From positions 1-64,000 of the forward strand of contig JAKAMG010000002.1 in assembly GCA_021812985.1 (NCBI GenBank): DNA of 64,000 bases, in the 5' to 3' direction. The notes beneath the pieces are model-generated. The model was not told the DNA's origin and did no database searches. It was given only the letters and a program-made list of their open reading frames with translations. This DNA comes from Bacteroidota bacterium. GTDB taxonomy: Bacteria > Bacteroidota > Ignavibacteria > Kryptoniales > JAKASW01. Below, one piece after another: positions 1 through 9,311 of the stretch; position 1 is the first letter of the stretch; each line of letters starts with the position of its first letter. A program made the position numbers and the translations under genes.

Positions 1-884
1 CGGTCGACACAAAGCTTGTAGTAGGTCTTGTATCCGCGCGACAACCTTAAATCCACAAGCGAAGCGACGTCAAGGTAGTCGTCCGCAGGAAAGCGGGTCA
101 TGTCGAGCGATAAGAACTCCCTACCGTCAATCGATAGCCTGATGTACTTCGGTGGTCTCTTGTACTTTCCCCTGCCGTACGAATCGGCGGCGTGGATCAC
201 GAAGAAGAAGGGCCCGTTCATCCGGAAAACCGTTCTCGCCCGGTACCCTTTCTTCGTCCTTATGACCCGACTCGAATACGTTGTCCCGGAAGAGATCTCT
301 TCGGCAGCGACGCCAAATATCCGGGGCGTCCTGTATCCTGACACATCTAGCGACTTATAAACAAGCGGGTCCACGAAAGAATAGTCCTTACCATGGACCT
401 CGAAATGGAGGTGAGGGCCGCCGACCCCCGTCGCGCCCGTTCGCGCGATTATCTCGCCGCGCTCCACGCGAATGCCCCCCGGACCTGGAGTCAAATCGAC
501 GTTATACTTCCCCTCCGACCTCTGTGCTTCTTCGACACGCTCCTTTATCTCGCCTGCGAAGGCGGAGAGATGACCGTAGAGAGTGTACGTCGAATCGTCG
601 TGGCGCAGTATTATCATCTTGCCATAGCCGAACGGGGACACGGAAACCCGGTAAACGTATCCTGACTTAGCGGCGTAGACCGGATAACCGATTTTTCCAT
701 TCGTCGATATGTCTATCCCGCCGTGAAAATGAGAGCTGCGATAGTCTCCGAAGCCTGAATTGATTTGATGAGATGCGTCGGTGGGAAAAAGATAGGACGT
801 CCCGGATGAGCCCTGCCCGGCAATCCCATTAGATGAAGCCATGACGATAAGACCAGCGACAATCAAGCGACTGAACGAACTCAT
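1..884 (-). CDS. M23 family metallopeptidase (partial, C-terminus beyond window)
   Basis: I translated this minus-strand frame by hand; it stays open to the window edge, so the C-terminus is missing. The N-terminus has a signal-peptide-like stretch (MSSFSRLIVAGLIVMASS). It is followed by the M23 (LytM) zinc motif HFHGGIDIS, then a YGHLS motif and the closing HLHFEVH motif. Family knowledge: M23 peptidases cut peptidoglycan cross-bridges or serve as amidase activators in the periplasm. The ATG at 884-882 overlaps the stop of the upstream parA-like gene (TGATG), so the two are probably translated together. The region after about residue 190 is not a recognised domain. Confident for the family; the exact cell-wall role is unknown. 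Confidence 0.85.
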   Translation of the reverse strand, partial: MSSFSRLIVAGLIVMASSNGIAGQGSSGTSYLFPTDASHQINSGFGDYRSSHFHGGIDISTNGKIGYPVYAAKSGYVYRVSVSPFGYGKMIILRHDDSTYTLYGHLSAFAGEIKERVEEAQRSEGKYNVDLTPGPGGIRVERGEIIARTGATGVGGPHLHFEVHGKDYSFVDPLVYKSLDVSGYRTPRIFGVAAEEISSGTTYSSRVIRTKKGYRARTVFRMNGPFFFVIHAADSYGRGKYKRPPKYIRLSIDGREFLSLDMTRFPADDYLDVASLVDLRLSRGYKTYYKLCVD

Positions 885-1771
885 CAGATAGAATCAGGCC
901 CCGCTAAATCCCTGCTCTTCCCGCGCGGTGGGTCAGGCATTTCCTCCCCGCGCGCTTCTCCTCCGAACGATGCCGCGTCACGAATGCCGTCCTGGGACAG
1001 CTTCCCAGAAGCCGTGTCCCTCGCTACGATTTCCGTGGCAAGCTCAAAGTAAGCCTGTGCGCCTTTGGAGTTTATGTTGTAAAGTAGGGCGGGCCTGCCG
1101 TAAAAGGCCGCTTCGGCAAGCGTCGAGTTTTTCGGGATCACCATCTTGAATAAAAACTTCGAGTATCTTGCCCGGAGCTCTCTCCCCGTTATTTCAGCGA
1201 TCTTGGTGTTGGGTTCGAACATGGTCAGGAGAATTCCTTCGACATAAATCTGCGGGTTAGCGACCTCCCGTATCCACTTCAAGTATCGCATGATCCTCAT
1301 GAGCGCATCGAGAGAGAAATGACTGGCGCGCATCGGTATTATGACCGAGTCGGACGCACACAGCGCGTTCGTCGTAATGCCGCGCAAAGTCGGCGGACAA
1401 TCTATGATAACGTAATCGTACTGCTGCTCGATGTCTCGCAGGGCTATCCTCATTACCGTCCTGTTCTCGCTCAGTCTCAGGAGTCGTTCCTCCATCTGGA
1501 CGGTCGAAATATTGGACGGGACGAAATCGAGGTAGGTAAGTTCCGTCTTGTAAATGACACGATTCAGCGAGTGTGTGTAGTTGAACACGTCATAGAGGCC
1601 GCTCTTCACCTGGTCTGCGGTATAGCCGAGCGAGATTCCGCTGGCGCCAAGTGTATCCGCGTCGATGAGAAGCGTCCTTCGTTCGGCTGCAGCGAGACTT
1701 GCCGCAAGGTTGACGGAAGTCGTTGTCTTCCCTTCCCCCCCCTTCGGAATAGCAACCGATATGACGTGCAT
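884..1771 (-). CDS. ParA/Soj-family ATPase
   Basis: A 295-residue ParA-family protein. It has the deviant Walker A motif KGGEGKTTT (residues 10-18), the Walker A' region LLIDADT (34-40) and Walker B YVIIDCPP near residue 124. These ATPases dimerise on ATP and position cargo such as chromosome origins, plasmids or protein complexes. No parB lies next to it. Instead it sits 2 bases after a fumarylacetoacetate hydrolase gene and overlaps an M23 peptidase gene, which suggests an orphan ParA, possibly linked to envelope or cell-pole positioning (inference). The last 45 or so residues are charged and proline-rich, probably disordered. It could equally be a chromosomal Soj whose ParB lies elsewhere. 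Confidence 0.85.
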   Translation of the reverse strand: MHVISVAIPKGGEGKTTTSVNLAASLAAAERRTLLIDADTLGASGISLGYTADQVKSGLYDVFNYTHSLNRVIYKTELTYLDFVPSNISTVQMEERLLRLSENRTVMRIALRDIEQQYDYVIIDCPPTLRGITTNALCASDSVIIPMRASHFSLDALMRIMRYLKWIREVANPQIYVEGILLTMFEPNTKIAEITGRELRARYSKFLFKMVIPKNSTLAEAAFYGRPALLYNINSKGAQAYFELATEIVARDTASGKLSQDGIRDAASFGGEARGEEMPDPPRGKSRDLAGPDSI

Positions 1772-1773
1772 TC

Positions 1774-2427
1774 TCAGCCGATCTCGATATCGAGTGAAGC
1801 GTACCCGGTTAGTTCGGCGTGAAGTTTGTCGCCCGGATTCAGCTTTGCGACGCCTTCTGGCGTCCCCGTGAATATCAGGTCTCCCCTCTCCAGCGTGAAG
1901 AGCTGTGAAATGAAGACGATAACATCCTCGATCTTGAAGATCGTGTCGGTGTAGCCCCCTCGTTGACGAACCTGTCCGTTGACGCTCAGACTAAGTTCGA
2001 GCTTATTGAAATCAACCCCCTCGACGGGAACCGCGTTTGAAATTGGGGCCGAACCATCGAACCCTTTTGAAATCAGCCAGGGGTTACCGGCATTCTTCAA
2101 TTCACTTTGAACATCTCTCAGTGTAAGGTCGAGGGCGATTCCCATGGAATCGACGTACGAACGCGCCTCCTCCTTACGGATGTCTTTCCCCTCCTTGCCG
2201 ATGACAAAGAATATCTCCGTTTCATGATGAAGGTCCTTCGTCATGGCCGGTATCTTCACTCTTGCGCCGTTGTGGACAATGGCGCTCGAGGGTTTCATGA
2301 ACACCACTGGCCTCTGAGGAACGTCAGACTTCATTTCAGCCGCATGTTTTGCGTAATTCTTTCCGAGACAGAAGATTTTTGGGACTATGATATCCTGGTT
2401 GGACTTTGCAATATGGACAGTTTTCAT
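1774..2427 (-). CDS. Fumarylacetoacetate hydrolase family protein
   Basis: A 217-residue member of the FAH superfamily, the usual length for the short single-domain form. The metal-binding acidic residues are visible as E69 and E71 in HHETEIF, and D100 in ALDLTLRD. The C-terminal core motif IFTGTPEGV is also present. Family members hydrolyse or decarboxylate beta-diketone-type acids (acylpyruvases, oxaloacetate decarboxylases, aromatic degradation enzymes) using Mg2+ or Mn2+. The specific substrate cannot be read from the sequence. It is followed 2 bases later by the parA-like gene, so they are probably cotranscribed. No aromatic-degradation genes are adjacent, which favours a housekeeping acylpyruvase or oxaloacetate tautomerase/decarboxylase role (inference). 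Confidence 0.85.
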   Translation of the reverse strand: MKTVHIAKSNQDIIVPKIFCLGKNYAKHAAEMKSDVPQRPVVFMKPSSAIVHNGARVKIPAMTKDLHHETEIFFVIGKEGKDIRKEEARSYVDSMGIALDLTLRDVQSELKNAGNPWLISKGFDGSAPISNAVPVEGVDFNKLELSLSVNGQVRQRGGYTDTIFKIEDVIVFISQLFTLERGDLIFTGTPEGVAKLNPGDKLHAELTGYASLDIEIG

Positions 2428-2510
2428 GAAATGAATATAAAGGGAGGTCGAGTCTTATTCAAGAAAACAGGGCCTCGGTGGGGGGTGGTCCGCTATCGAC
2501 GAGGCGCCAA

Positions 2511-2536
2511 GGCCACGCACAGCGCCATGCGTGGCC
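2511..2536. terminator. Strong hairpin between OPT transporter and FAH genes
   Basis: A perfect 9-bp stem (GGCCACGCA / TGCGTGGCC) with an 8-base loop lies in the 201-base gap after the OPT transporter gene. There is no run of T on the minus strand after it, so it is at best a weak terminator or an mRNA-stabilising hairpin. Confidence 0.35.
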
Positions 2537-2628
2537 GGCACTTTTCCAATCAGGGTGCTCCAAGATGCGCCGCGCGATGCAAGCGCAAAGCCGACAGCCT
2601 TCCCGGCAGTTAAGAGGAGGCTTTCACC

Positions 2629-4626
2629 TTATTCCCTGGCCCTCATTGAATCCCAAATCGCGTAGGCACAAAGGAGAACGAACATCACAAGCCCGGTCAG
2701 CTCACCGTGAGCCGAATCGGCCCAACCCGCGTTGAACCAGCCGCTGTAGCCGAACGCCCACTCCTGATCGATGAACTTGAGAAACGCGTTGAAGACGCCG
2801 AGGAGCGCGCCCCCCGCTATGAAGCCTGACGCGATGAGAGTACCACGATGGAGGCGGGCATTGTTGAGTTTCTCGCTCTTGCTTCTCGTAGAGACGAACC
2901 AGGCTATCGCACCTCCAATGAGGAGCGGCGTGTTCAGCTCCTGAGGAATGTACATTCCGAGGGCGAACGCCAGAGGCGGCACCTTGAGTATCACCAGGAG
3001 GACAGCTATCACTGCTCCGACTATGTAGAGCATCCACGGAGTCGGAGCATTGGACATCAAGGGTCGTATCACTGCCGCCATCGCGTTCGCCTGAGGAGCG
3101 ACCAGCCCTTGCTCGCCGGTGAACCCGTAGGCCTTGTTCAGCACCAGAATGACTCCCCCCACGGTTGCCGCGGACACCAGCACACCCAGGAATTTCCAGG
3201 TCTCCTGCTTTTTCGGAGTTGAACCCAGCCAGTAGCCTATCTTAAGATCTGTGATGAAGGAACCCGCAACGGACAGAGCGGTGCAAACCACCCCTCCGAT
3301 AATCATGGCGCTCAGCATCCCAGACTTGCCCGTCAGGCCTATCTCGACAAGCACCAGTGAGGACAGTATAAGCGTCATCAGAGTCATTCCCGAAACGGGG
3401 TTCGTTCCGACAATGGCGATGGCGTTGGCGGCGACAGTTGTGAACAGGAACGAGATTACGATGACCACGAGAAGCGCGACAATTGCCTGATAGAGCGAGG
3501 GGACGACGCCGATCGCGAAGAATGCGAAGACGGCTATTGCCATCAGGAGCACGAGCATCACGATCCATAGCATTCTGATATCGGCCTGAGTTCTCGCCGC
3601 CTTTTCAGTCTCGCCTGTGTTCTTCCTCGCGATTTCATTGTATGCCAGCTTGAACGCGCCGGCGATAATCTTCCATGACCTGACGATACCTATGATACCC
3701 GCCATCGCAATGCCGCCAATGCCAATTTGCCTGACGTAGTTTTGGAAGATGTCGCCGGGGCTCATCTGCGAAATCAAAGCCGTGACGCCGGCTCCTAGAG
3801 GGGTCGTAAGGTTCCGTCCGATCTCATGCACGAGCGGAACAAAGACGAACCATGAAAGAAAAGAACCGGCTACAATGATGGCCGAGTATCGCAAACCTAT
3901 AATGTATCCAAGTCCGAGAATCATGGCAGACACGTCAACCTTGAGGACCATCTTGAACTTGTCGGAGAGCTCTTGTCCCCAGGAGAATATCCGTGACGTG
4001 ACGACTTCTGACCAGAGACCGAACGCGCTGAAAGTGAAATCGAAGGCGCCTCCAATCAGACCGCTTATGACGAGTACGAGCGCTTCTTTCCCCCCTTTCT
4101 CTCCGGTGACCAGGATTTCAGTAGTGGCTGTCGCTTCGGGGAACGGAAGTTTGCCGTGCATGTCCTTCACGAAGTATTTCCTGAACGGTATGAGAAAGAG
4201 TATTCCGATGAAGCCGCCGAGCGCGGACGCTATGAACATGTGGAAATAGCTTGCGGGCAGCGCGAGTATGTAGAGCGCCGGAATCGTGAAAATCGCCCCT
4301 GCCACGACGCTTCCGGATGCTGAACCGATAGATTGGATAATGACGTTCTGTCCGAGGCCGTTTGGCTTTTTTGCCAGGCCGGTGACGCCGACGGCGAGTA
4401 TTGCTATCGGTATGGCAGCTTCGAAGACCTGTCCAATCTTAAGCCCCGAGTAAGCAGCGGCGGCTGAGAAGAGCACCGCCATGACCAATCCCCAGATAAC
4501 CGACCACGGCGTGACTTCGGGGTACACCTTCCCCGGCGACATTATCGGTTGGTACTCTTCCCCCTCCTTCAGCTCTTTGAATGCGTTCTCAGGCAGTCCG
4601 CCTGTAACTTTTTGCTCGCGATCCAT
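2629..4626 (-). CDS. OPT family oligopeptide transporter
   Basis: A 665-residue polytopic membrane protein, about the usual length of prokaryotic OPT family members. The N-terminal segment (YPEVTPWSVIWGLVMAVLFS then AAAYSGLKIGQ) is typical of the family. Many hydrophobic segments follow across the whole length, with loops carrying MHGKLPFPEATAT, another OPT hallmark. These transporters take up small peptides, or metal chelates in some branches, driven by proton symport. A good ribosome site (GGGAGA) precedes the ATG. The next gene upstream on the same strand is peptidase T, 129 bases away. That fits a peptide import and cleavage pair (inference from context). Confidence 0.93.
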   Translation of the reverse strand: MDREQKVTGGLPENAFKELKEGEEYQPIMSPGKVYPEVTPWSVIWGLVMAVLFSAAAAYSGLKIGQVFEAAIPIAILAVGVTGLAKKPNGLGQNVIIQSIGSASGSVVAGAIFTIPALYILALPASYFHMFIASALGGFIGILFLIPFRKYFVKDMHGKLPFPEATATTEILVTGEKGGKEALVLVISGLIGGAFDFTFSAFGLWSEVVTSRIFSWGQELSDKFKMVLKVDVSAMILGLGYIIGLRYSAIIVAGSFLSWFVFVPLVHEIGRNLTTPLGAGVTALISQMSPGDIFQNYVRQIGIGGIAMAGIIGIVRSWKIIAGAFKLAYNEIARKNTGETEKAARTQADIRMLWIVMLVLLMAIAVFAFFAIGVVPSLYQAIVALLVVIVISFLFTTVAANAIAIVGTNPVSGMTLMTLILSSLVLVEIGLTGKSGMLSAMIIGGVVCTALSVAGSFITDLKIGYWLGSTPKKQETWKFLGVLVSAATVGGVILVLNKAYGFTGEQGLVAPQANAMAAVIRPLMSNAPTPWMLYIVGAVIAVLLVILKVPPLAFALGMYIPQELNTPLLIGGAIAWFVSTRSKSEKLNNARLHRGTLIASGFIAGGALLGVFNAFLKFIDQEWAFGYSGWFNAGWADSAHGELTGLVMFVLLCAYAIWDSMRARE

Positions 4627-4755
4627 AGAATCTCCCTTTGCGTGAAACAGTTTTGTTCACGGTCTCATATATGTTCTCTATATGAAAAGAAGAGGCTGGA
4701 CCGCAGACGAAACCGGGGTCCCGGCTGGTCCGCATCTCTTTCAGGATTGAGACAA

Positions 4756-5994
4756 TCAGCTGCTTTTTTCCACCCAGATCTGTAGCGTGTTCAGGACGGT
4801 TTCGACTGCCTTTTCCATTCCCCAGACGTTCACCCACTCCATGCGACCATGGAAATTAGCGCCGCCCGTAAAAATGTTTGGAGTCGGGAGTCCAGCCTCT
4901 GTAAGCCTGGAGCCGTCCGTTCCACCGCGTATCGGCTTCCACTCGGGTTGCATCCCCGCTCGTTTCGCTCCTTCGAAGAGATAATCAGCCACCCGCGGAT
5001 CCTTCTCCACTCCTTCGCGCATGTTCCTGTACTGCTCGGTAACTCTCATCTCTATCTTGGCGTTTGGGAACATCGGTCGCACTTCAGCCACGACTCTCTC
5101 CACGATCTTTCTCAGCTTGTCAAGTCCGGGAGTCTCGAAGTCGCGGAAGAGAATTTTAACTGAAGATTTACCCACCCCGCCCTCGAGGACGTAAGGGTGG
5201 ATGTACGGCTCGTAACCTTCTGTCGTTTCGGGCGAAATGTCCTTGGGCAGACGTGCGATGATCTCCGCAATGACGCGCACCGAATTGACCATCACGTTCT
5301 TTGCTGAGCCGGGGTGTATATCCCGTCCCTCCACGGTTATCAGACAGGAGTTCGCGCTGAACGTTTCCTTGTTGAGTTCCCCAGGCGTGTCGCCGTCCAC
5401 CGTGTAAGCGAATTGAGCGCCGAACTTCTTTATGTCGAAATATTTTGTCCCAGCGCCGACCTCTTCGTCCGGCGTGAAACCGATCTTCACTTCTCCGTGC
5501 CGTATCGAAGCATTCCTCGTCAACTCCTGAACCGCGGTCATCACGGCAGCAACCCCGGCCTTGTCGTCCGCGCCCAGCAGCGTGGTACCGTCAGTCGTGA
5601 CTATGCTCCTTCCGATGGCGAGCTTCAGCGGAGGATTTTCCGATTCCTTGATTACTACGGAAGGATCACCCGGAAGAACGATATCCCCTCCCCTGTAATC
5701 TCTGATGAGCTGCGGCTTCACGTTCGCACCGGTCACCTCAGGGGACGTATCGACATGAGCGATGAGTCCGATTACGGGAACACGCTTGTCAACATTCGAC
5801 GGGATCGTCGCCATGACGTACCCGTATTCATCCATGGTAACATCATGAACGCCGAGCTCCTTCAGTTCATCCGCGAGAAGTCTGAGGAGATCGAGCTGCT
5901 TTGCCGTGCTCGGATACGTGTCCGAGTCTTCCTTCGACTGAGTGTCGATGACAACATACCGGAGAAATCTCTGGAGGACTGTTTCGGTCGCCAT
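4756..5994 (-). CDS. pepT: Peptidase T (tripeptide aminopeptidase)
   Basis: An M20-family zinc exopeptidase of 412 residues from the chosen start, matching the roughly 410 residues usual for PepT. The reading frame extends 16 codons further upstream, but the ATG at 5994 has a GGGGG-type ribosome site 5 bases before it and begins MATETVLQRFLRY, which fits the family. Metal-site motifs are visible: LIAHVDTSPE, LLGADDKAG and FTPDEEVGAGT. PepT removes N-terminal residues from tripeptides in the cytoplasm. It lies upstream of, and on the same strand as, an OPT peptide transporter, so imported peptides may be its substrates (inference). Confidence 0.95.
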   Translation of the reverse strand: MATETVLQRFLRYVVIDTQSKEDSDTYPSTAKQLDLLRLLADELKELGVHDVTMDEYGYVMATIPSNVDKRVPVIGLIAHVDTSPEVTGANVKPQLIRDYRGGDIVLPGDPSVVIKESENPPLKLAIGRSIVTTDGTTLLGADDKAGVAAVMTAVQELTRNASIRHGEVKIGFTPDEEVGAGTKYFDIKKFGAQFAYTVDGDTPGELNKETFSANSCLITVEGRDIHPGSAKNVMVNSVRVIAEIIARLPKDISPETTEGYEPYIHPYVLEGGVGKSSVKILFRDFETPGLDKLRKIVERVVAEVRPMFPNAKIEMRVTEQYRNMREGVEKDPRVADYLFEGAKRAGMQPEWKPIRGGTDGSRLTEAGLPTPNIFTGGANFHGRMEWVNVWGMEKAVETVLNTLQIWVEKSS

Positions 5995-6185
5995 AATACC
6001 CCCTAAATCCTGTGTTGATGATACGGAAAACAAAGGAATCAAGTTCCGCTAGATTAGTTCGCGCCAAATTATCGTTTTCGGTCATGCCGGAAAAACCGCC
6101 CTGAACAATCGACGATGTGAAAATTACCGAGAGCCATGAACAAATTCAACGCGGGTGCTCCCGGTAACTCTCTCGTCATAAGTCG

Positions 6186-8456
6186 CTATTTCACCACGAT
6201 CTCATCTATGAATAGCCATGCCTTCCCTCCTGCTCCGATGTGCCAGTCAGGACAGACCTTTCTCGATATCGCGTCGACCTTCACGTAGCGCGCCTTTGTT
6301 GTTGGGAATTTGATGTTGAAGGGCGTCACGAAGGCCCCCCCGGTTGTGTCGGGGACCGGGTCCGGAAGTTCACCTACTTCCCTGAAATTCTTTCCGTCAG
6401 TTGAAACGGAGAACTTCACGTTGAGCGGCAGCCAGATCCATGCGTACCACTCCTGGAGAAAGGACGTCTTGATCTCATGAATCGATTTGACTCCCTGCAG
6501 GTCGACGACCGCCTCGCAGTTGTCTCCCTGGAACCCAAGCCAGTTGGTGTGGTAGTCGGCGGGACCGTGCAGTCCATTTGTAAGGGCCGAGCCGCCGCCG
6601 ACCGGATACGCGTCGCTGTATTGGGTCAGCACTTTCACCGGTTTTCCGAACGCGAGGTTCCCTTTGACGCTGACTCGCAGGAGCTGCTCGATCGATTTCT
6701 TGTATTCCTCCGGCGAGGTCCCTTGCTCCTGGAGCCTCTGTATGCCGGACTTGTTAGCTTCCTTCACGAAGGAGTTGAGGAGCCGTCGCATCGATGGCTT
6801 CACCGTCCAGACATTCCCGCGCTTGTTGAAGTACGAAAGCTCAGGGGTGACGTCGTGTATGGAGATGTCAAGTATGGCGAACTCGAGGGGAAGTCTCGCA
6901 CGCTTCACACGTTCCAGGACGGCGGGGTTATGCGCGACCGCCTTCTCCGCTTTGTCGAACAGCCTCGAATATTCCTTTATAAGCGCAGGAGTGAGATAGC
7001 TATTTATCGCATCGTACGGGTATCCGTATATGTCGAGCGTCTTTCCGGATTTTGCGAGGGCGTCCTCCATGGTGTCTATGTATTTTCTGATATACGGTCC
7101 GGCCGCACCATAATAGCCGTTGAGAAAATCGTTCATGACTGAATCGACATTGATGTCCGGATTCCATTCGAGTTCCGCGAGGAGATAAGTCCTTAGCGCG
7201 CCGAACTCGCCGACGTTCGCGCCGCATCCCTGTTCAAAAAGCATGCGTATGCCGTTCTTCTTGAAGAACTGAATGTTCGGCTGAAGCACTCTGAAGTTTG
7301 GAAATGGACTCACGAGGTTCCTGAAATCGACGACGTAATCCCACATTATAATGTTGTGAGTAAGCTTCCCCCAGTCCTCGACGTCCTTGCGGAACGAAGC
7401 ACTGCGCGGGTCGGTCGCTATCGGCTCGCTCCGGTTACATTCTATTGAGCAGAGCATGATATTGACGTTTGAAGCAGGCTTGATGTGCGTCGGGGCAGAA
7501 CGCGTCCATTGATACGCGAGAGTAGAAATGGTCTTGTCCGGAAACTGGGCGGCAACTTTGTTCACGAAATTGATCACGGTGCCGGAACTGCTCCCGAACT
7601 TTTCGTTGAGCGCCTTGCACGAATCACACTGGCACTGGTTGAAATTGTCGTTCTGGGAAACCGACCAGTATTGCGCGTCCGGATTAAGGGCCATCATCGC
7701 CCTGAGGTTCTTGACGAGCGTGTCCAGGACGTTCGGATTGGAAAGGCACAACTGACCCGAAGGAATGCGCCGTCCCCCGACCTCAGAGAAGAACTCCGGG
7801 TGCGTGCCGAAATATTTGTCCGGAGGGACGAGCCGTGCGAAAGTGTGCACCCACATGCCCCACTCTTTCTCCTGGTCAGAAAGAGAATAAAGCTTGTGCC
7901 AGTCGCTGTAGCCGCGGTCCATCGCGTTCAGGTAGTGCACCTCGCGCCATTTGAAGAACGGGTTGTAAAGGACATTCAGTAATGGGAGTCTAATGTTCCG
8001 GGAACGTGGCACGACGGTGACTGTGGCGCTGTATTTTCTGCAGCCGAGATAATCCTCGAGTAGAGAGTACACTCCATATAGTGTTCCCTTACGCGCCCCT
8101 CCGCAAATTACAAGCTTCTGGCCGTCCACCCTCAGGAGATATCCATCTTTATCGAGTGAATCGAGCGTCTTGTCTCCGACCAGCTTGCCGGTTTCGGCCG
8201 TCCTTCCGACAAGAATTTCACGTCCATATGAAGCCGGCTCATGTTCAATGGGAAGCAAAGCGCCGCTGATTTGCTTGAAATACGATTGGAGTTCCGATGC
8301 CGCATGCTGTTCCACGGAATCGGCATTCGCCGGAATAACGATATGGTAAGTTGACCTTCCGTTCACGACGATGCTGAGGCCTTTCGTTTGAGACGGCGAT
8401 CCGAACGCGGCTACGTAGGAAAGGAATGCAAATACTAGGATGGTTGTCGTTCGCAT
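6186..8456 (-). CDS. Secreted DUF4838 protein with C-terminal discoidin-like domain
   Basis: A 756-residue protein from the ATG at 8456. That start has GGAG at a proper distance and is followed by a signal peptide (MRTTTILVFAFLSYVAAFG). The first 130 residues resemble the N-terminal domain of family 67 alpha-glucuronidases. The middle matches DUF4838, including the cysteine cluster QCQCDSC within an SVSQND context. The last 130 or so residues look like an F5/8 type C (discoidin) carbohydrate-binding fold, with VVDLQGVKSI and KARYVKVDA. Such proteins are thought to act on or bind polysaccharides outside the cytoplasm; no activity is proven. The neighbouring genes give no substrate. A longer upstream frame exists but lacks a ribosome site. 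Confidence 0.85.
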   Translation of the reverse strand: MRTTTILVFAFLSYVAAFGSPSQTKGLSIVVNGRSTYHIVIPANADSVEQHAASELQSYFKQISGALLPIEHEPASYGREILVGRTAETGKLVGDKTLDSLDKDGYLLRVDGQKLVICGGARKGTLYGVYSLLEDYLGCRKYSATVTVVPRSRNIRLPLLNVLYNPFFKWREVHYLNAMDRGYSDWHKLYSLSDQEKEWGMWVHTFARLVPPDKYFGTHPEFFSEVGGRRIPSGQLCLSNPNVLDTLVKNLRAMMALNPDAQYWSVSQNDNFNQCQCDSCKALNEKFGSSSGTVINFVNKVAAQFPDKTISTLAYQWTRSAPTHIKPASNVNIMLCSIECNRSEPIATDPRSASFRKDVEDWGKLTHNIIMWDYVVDFRNLVSPFPNFRVLQPNIQFFKKNGIRMLFEQGCGANVGEFGALRTYLLAELEWNPDINVDSVMNDFLNGYYGAAGPYIRKYIDTMEDALAKSGKTLDIYGYPYDAINSYLTPALIKEYSRLFDKAEKAVAHNPAVLERVKRARLPLEFAILDISIHDVTPELSYFNKRGNVWTVKPSMRRLLNSFVKEANKSGIQRLQEQGTSPEEYKKSIEQLLRVSVKGNLAFGKPVKVLTQYSDAYPVGGGSALTNGLHGPADYHTNWLGFQGDNCEAVVDLQGVKSIHEIKTSFLQEWYAWIWLPLNVKFSVSTDGKNFREVGELPDPVPDTTGGAFVTPFNIKFPTTKARYVKVDAISRKVCPDWHIGAGGKAWLFIDEIVVK

Positions 8457-8666
8457 GACTATTGAATCTCCGGTTTTAGGGTTGAGCGGACCGCACAGCC
8501 GGGTCCGCTGACCCGTCAAACTACTTCGTGCGGACCGGAAATACAACCGCGGACGTCCGGCGGTGGGACGAAGCCGTCTGTCCGATTGACTGTGAGGGCA
8601 GAAGGAAGAACGGTGATGGCTTCTGTAGTTCCATCCGAAGGGGCGGACTTTGCGTTCAGCTGTTAT

Positions 8667-9194
8667 TCACTTGCCGCTATCGGGCACAAACACAAGAGCG
8701 GTGGAATTCATGCAGAATCTCTTTCCCGTGGGGGGAGGCCCGTCGTCGAAGACGTGGCCAAGGTGGTTTCCTGCTTTGTCTAGCACTTCAATCCTCGGTT
8801 CACCGGGGAGGCTGTAATCCCAGCGGAGCACCACGGCGTCGCGCCTTATGGGCGCCCAGAAACTCGGCCAGCCAGTGCCTGAATGGAACTTGGTCCTCGA
8901 ACTGAACAGGGGCTCATGCGTGGCGGCACTGTAGTAGATTCCAGGCGCAAATTCATGATCGAGCTTTCCGCTGTAGGGAGCTTCGGTCCCGGCCTCCCGC
9001 ATGATGTAGTACTGGAAGGGCGTCAGGATTTTCTTCCACTCAGCATCGGTTTTGAACTCGCTCGTGTCAAACGTGCCGGACACAAGCTTCCCGTCGCCCG
9101 GCACAGGACCGGGCTTGCCTGCGCCGCCTTTGCTGAGCACCACTCCTGCTCCGCCAAGCAAGATTGCGGCAAACAAAATCCAGAAACTTTTCAA
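8667..9194 (-). CDS. msrB: Peptide-methionine (R)-S-oxide reductase with signal peptide
   Basis: A 175-residue MsrB. It contains HSGTGWPSF, the GHVFDDGPPPTGKRFCMNS block and the catalytic Cys161. The Zn-binding CxxC pairs of many MsrB proteins are absent. The position of the usual resolving cysteine is Thr107. The first 22 residues form a signal peptide or lipid-anchor-like segment, so it probably acts in the periplasm on oxidised methionines. The start is TTG at 9194 with GGAG eight bases upstream; a nearby ATG is out of frame. It follows a dipZ-type gene on the same strand. DipZ-like proteins carry reducing equivalents across the membrane, so the two probably form an oxidative repair pair. 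Confidence 0.92.
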   Translation of the reverse strand: MKSFWILFAAILLGGAGVVLSKGGAGKPGPVPGDGKLVSGTFDTSEFKTDAEWKKILTPFQYYIMREAGTEAPYSGKLDHEFAPGIYYSAATHEPLFSSRTKFHSGTGWPSFWAPIRRDAVVLRWDYSLPGEPRIEVLDKAGNHLGHVFDDGPPPTGKRFCMNSTALVFVPDSGK

Positions 9195-9311
9195 TTTCCA
9201 TTCTCCTCACAAGCGATCAATCAGCTTCCATCTCGGCATTCCTGAGCGCTGCTCTGCGCCCCTCAGCGTGAGTACCAGCCATTCCAAGGAGAACCACGCG
9301 CGTCGAGGCGG

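Noticed and set aside
5314..6006. Open frame of 230 codons on the plus strand over pepT
   Set aside because: Antisense to pepT, which has all M20 motifs.
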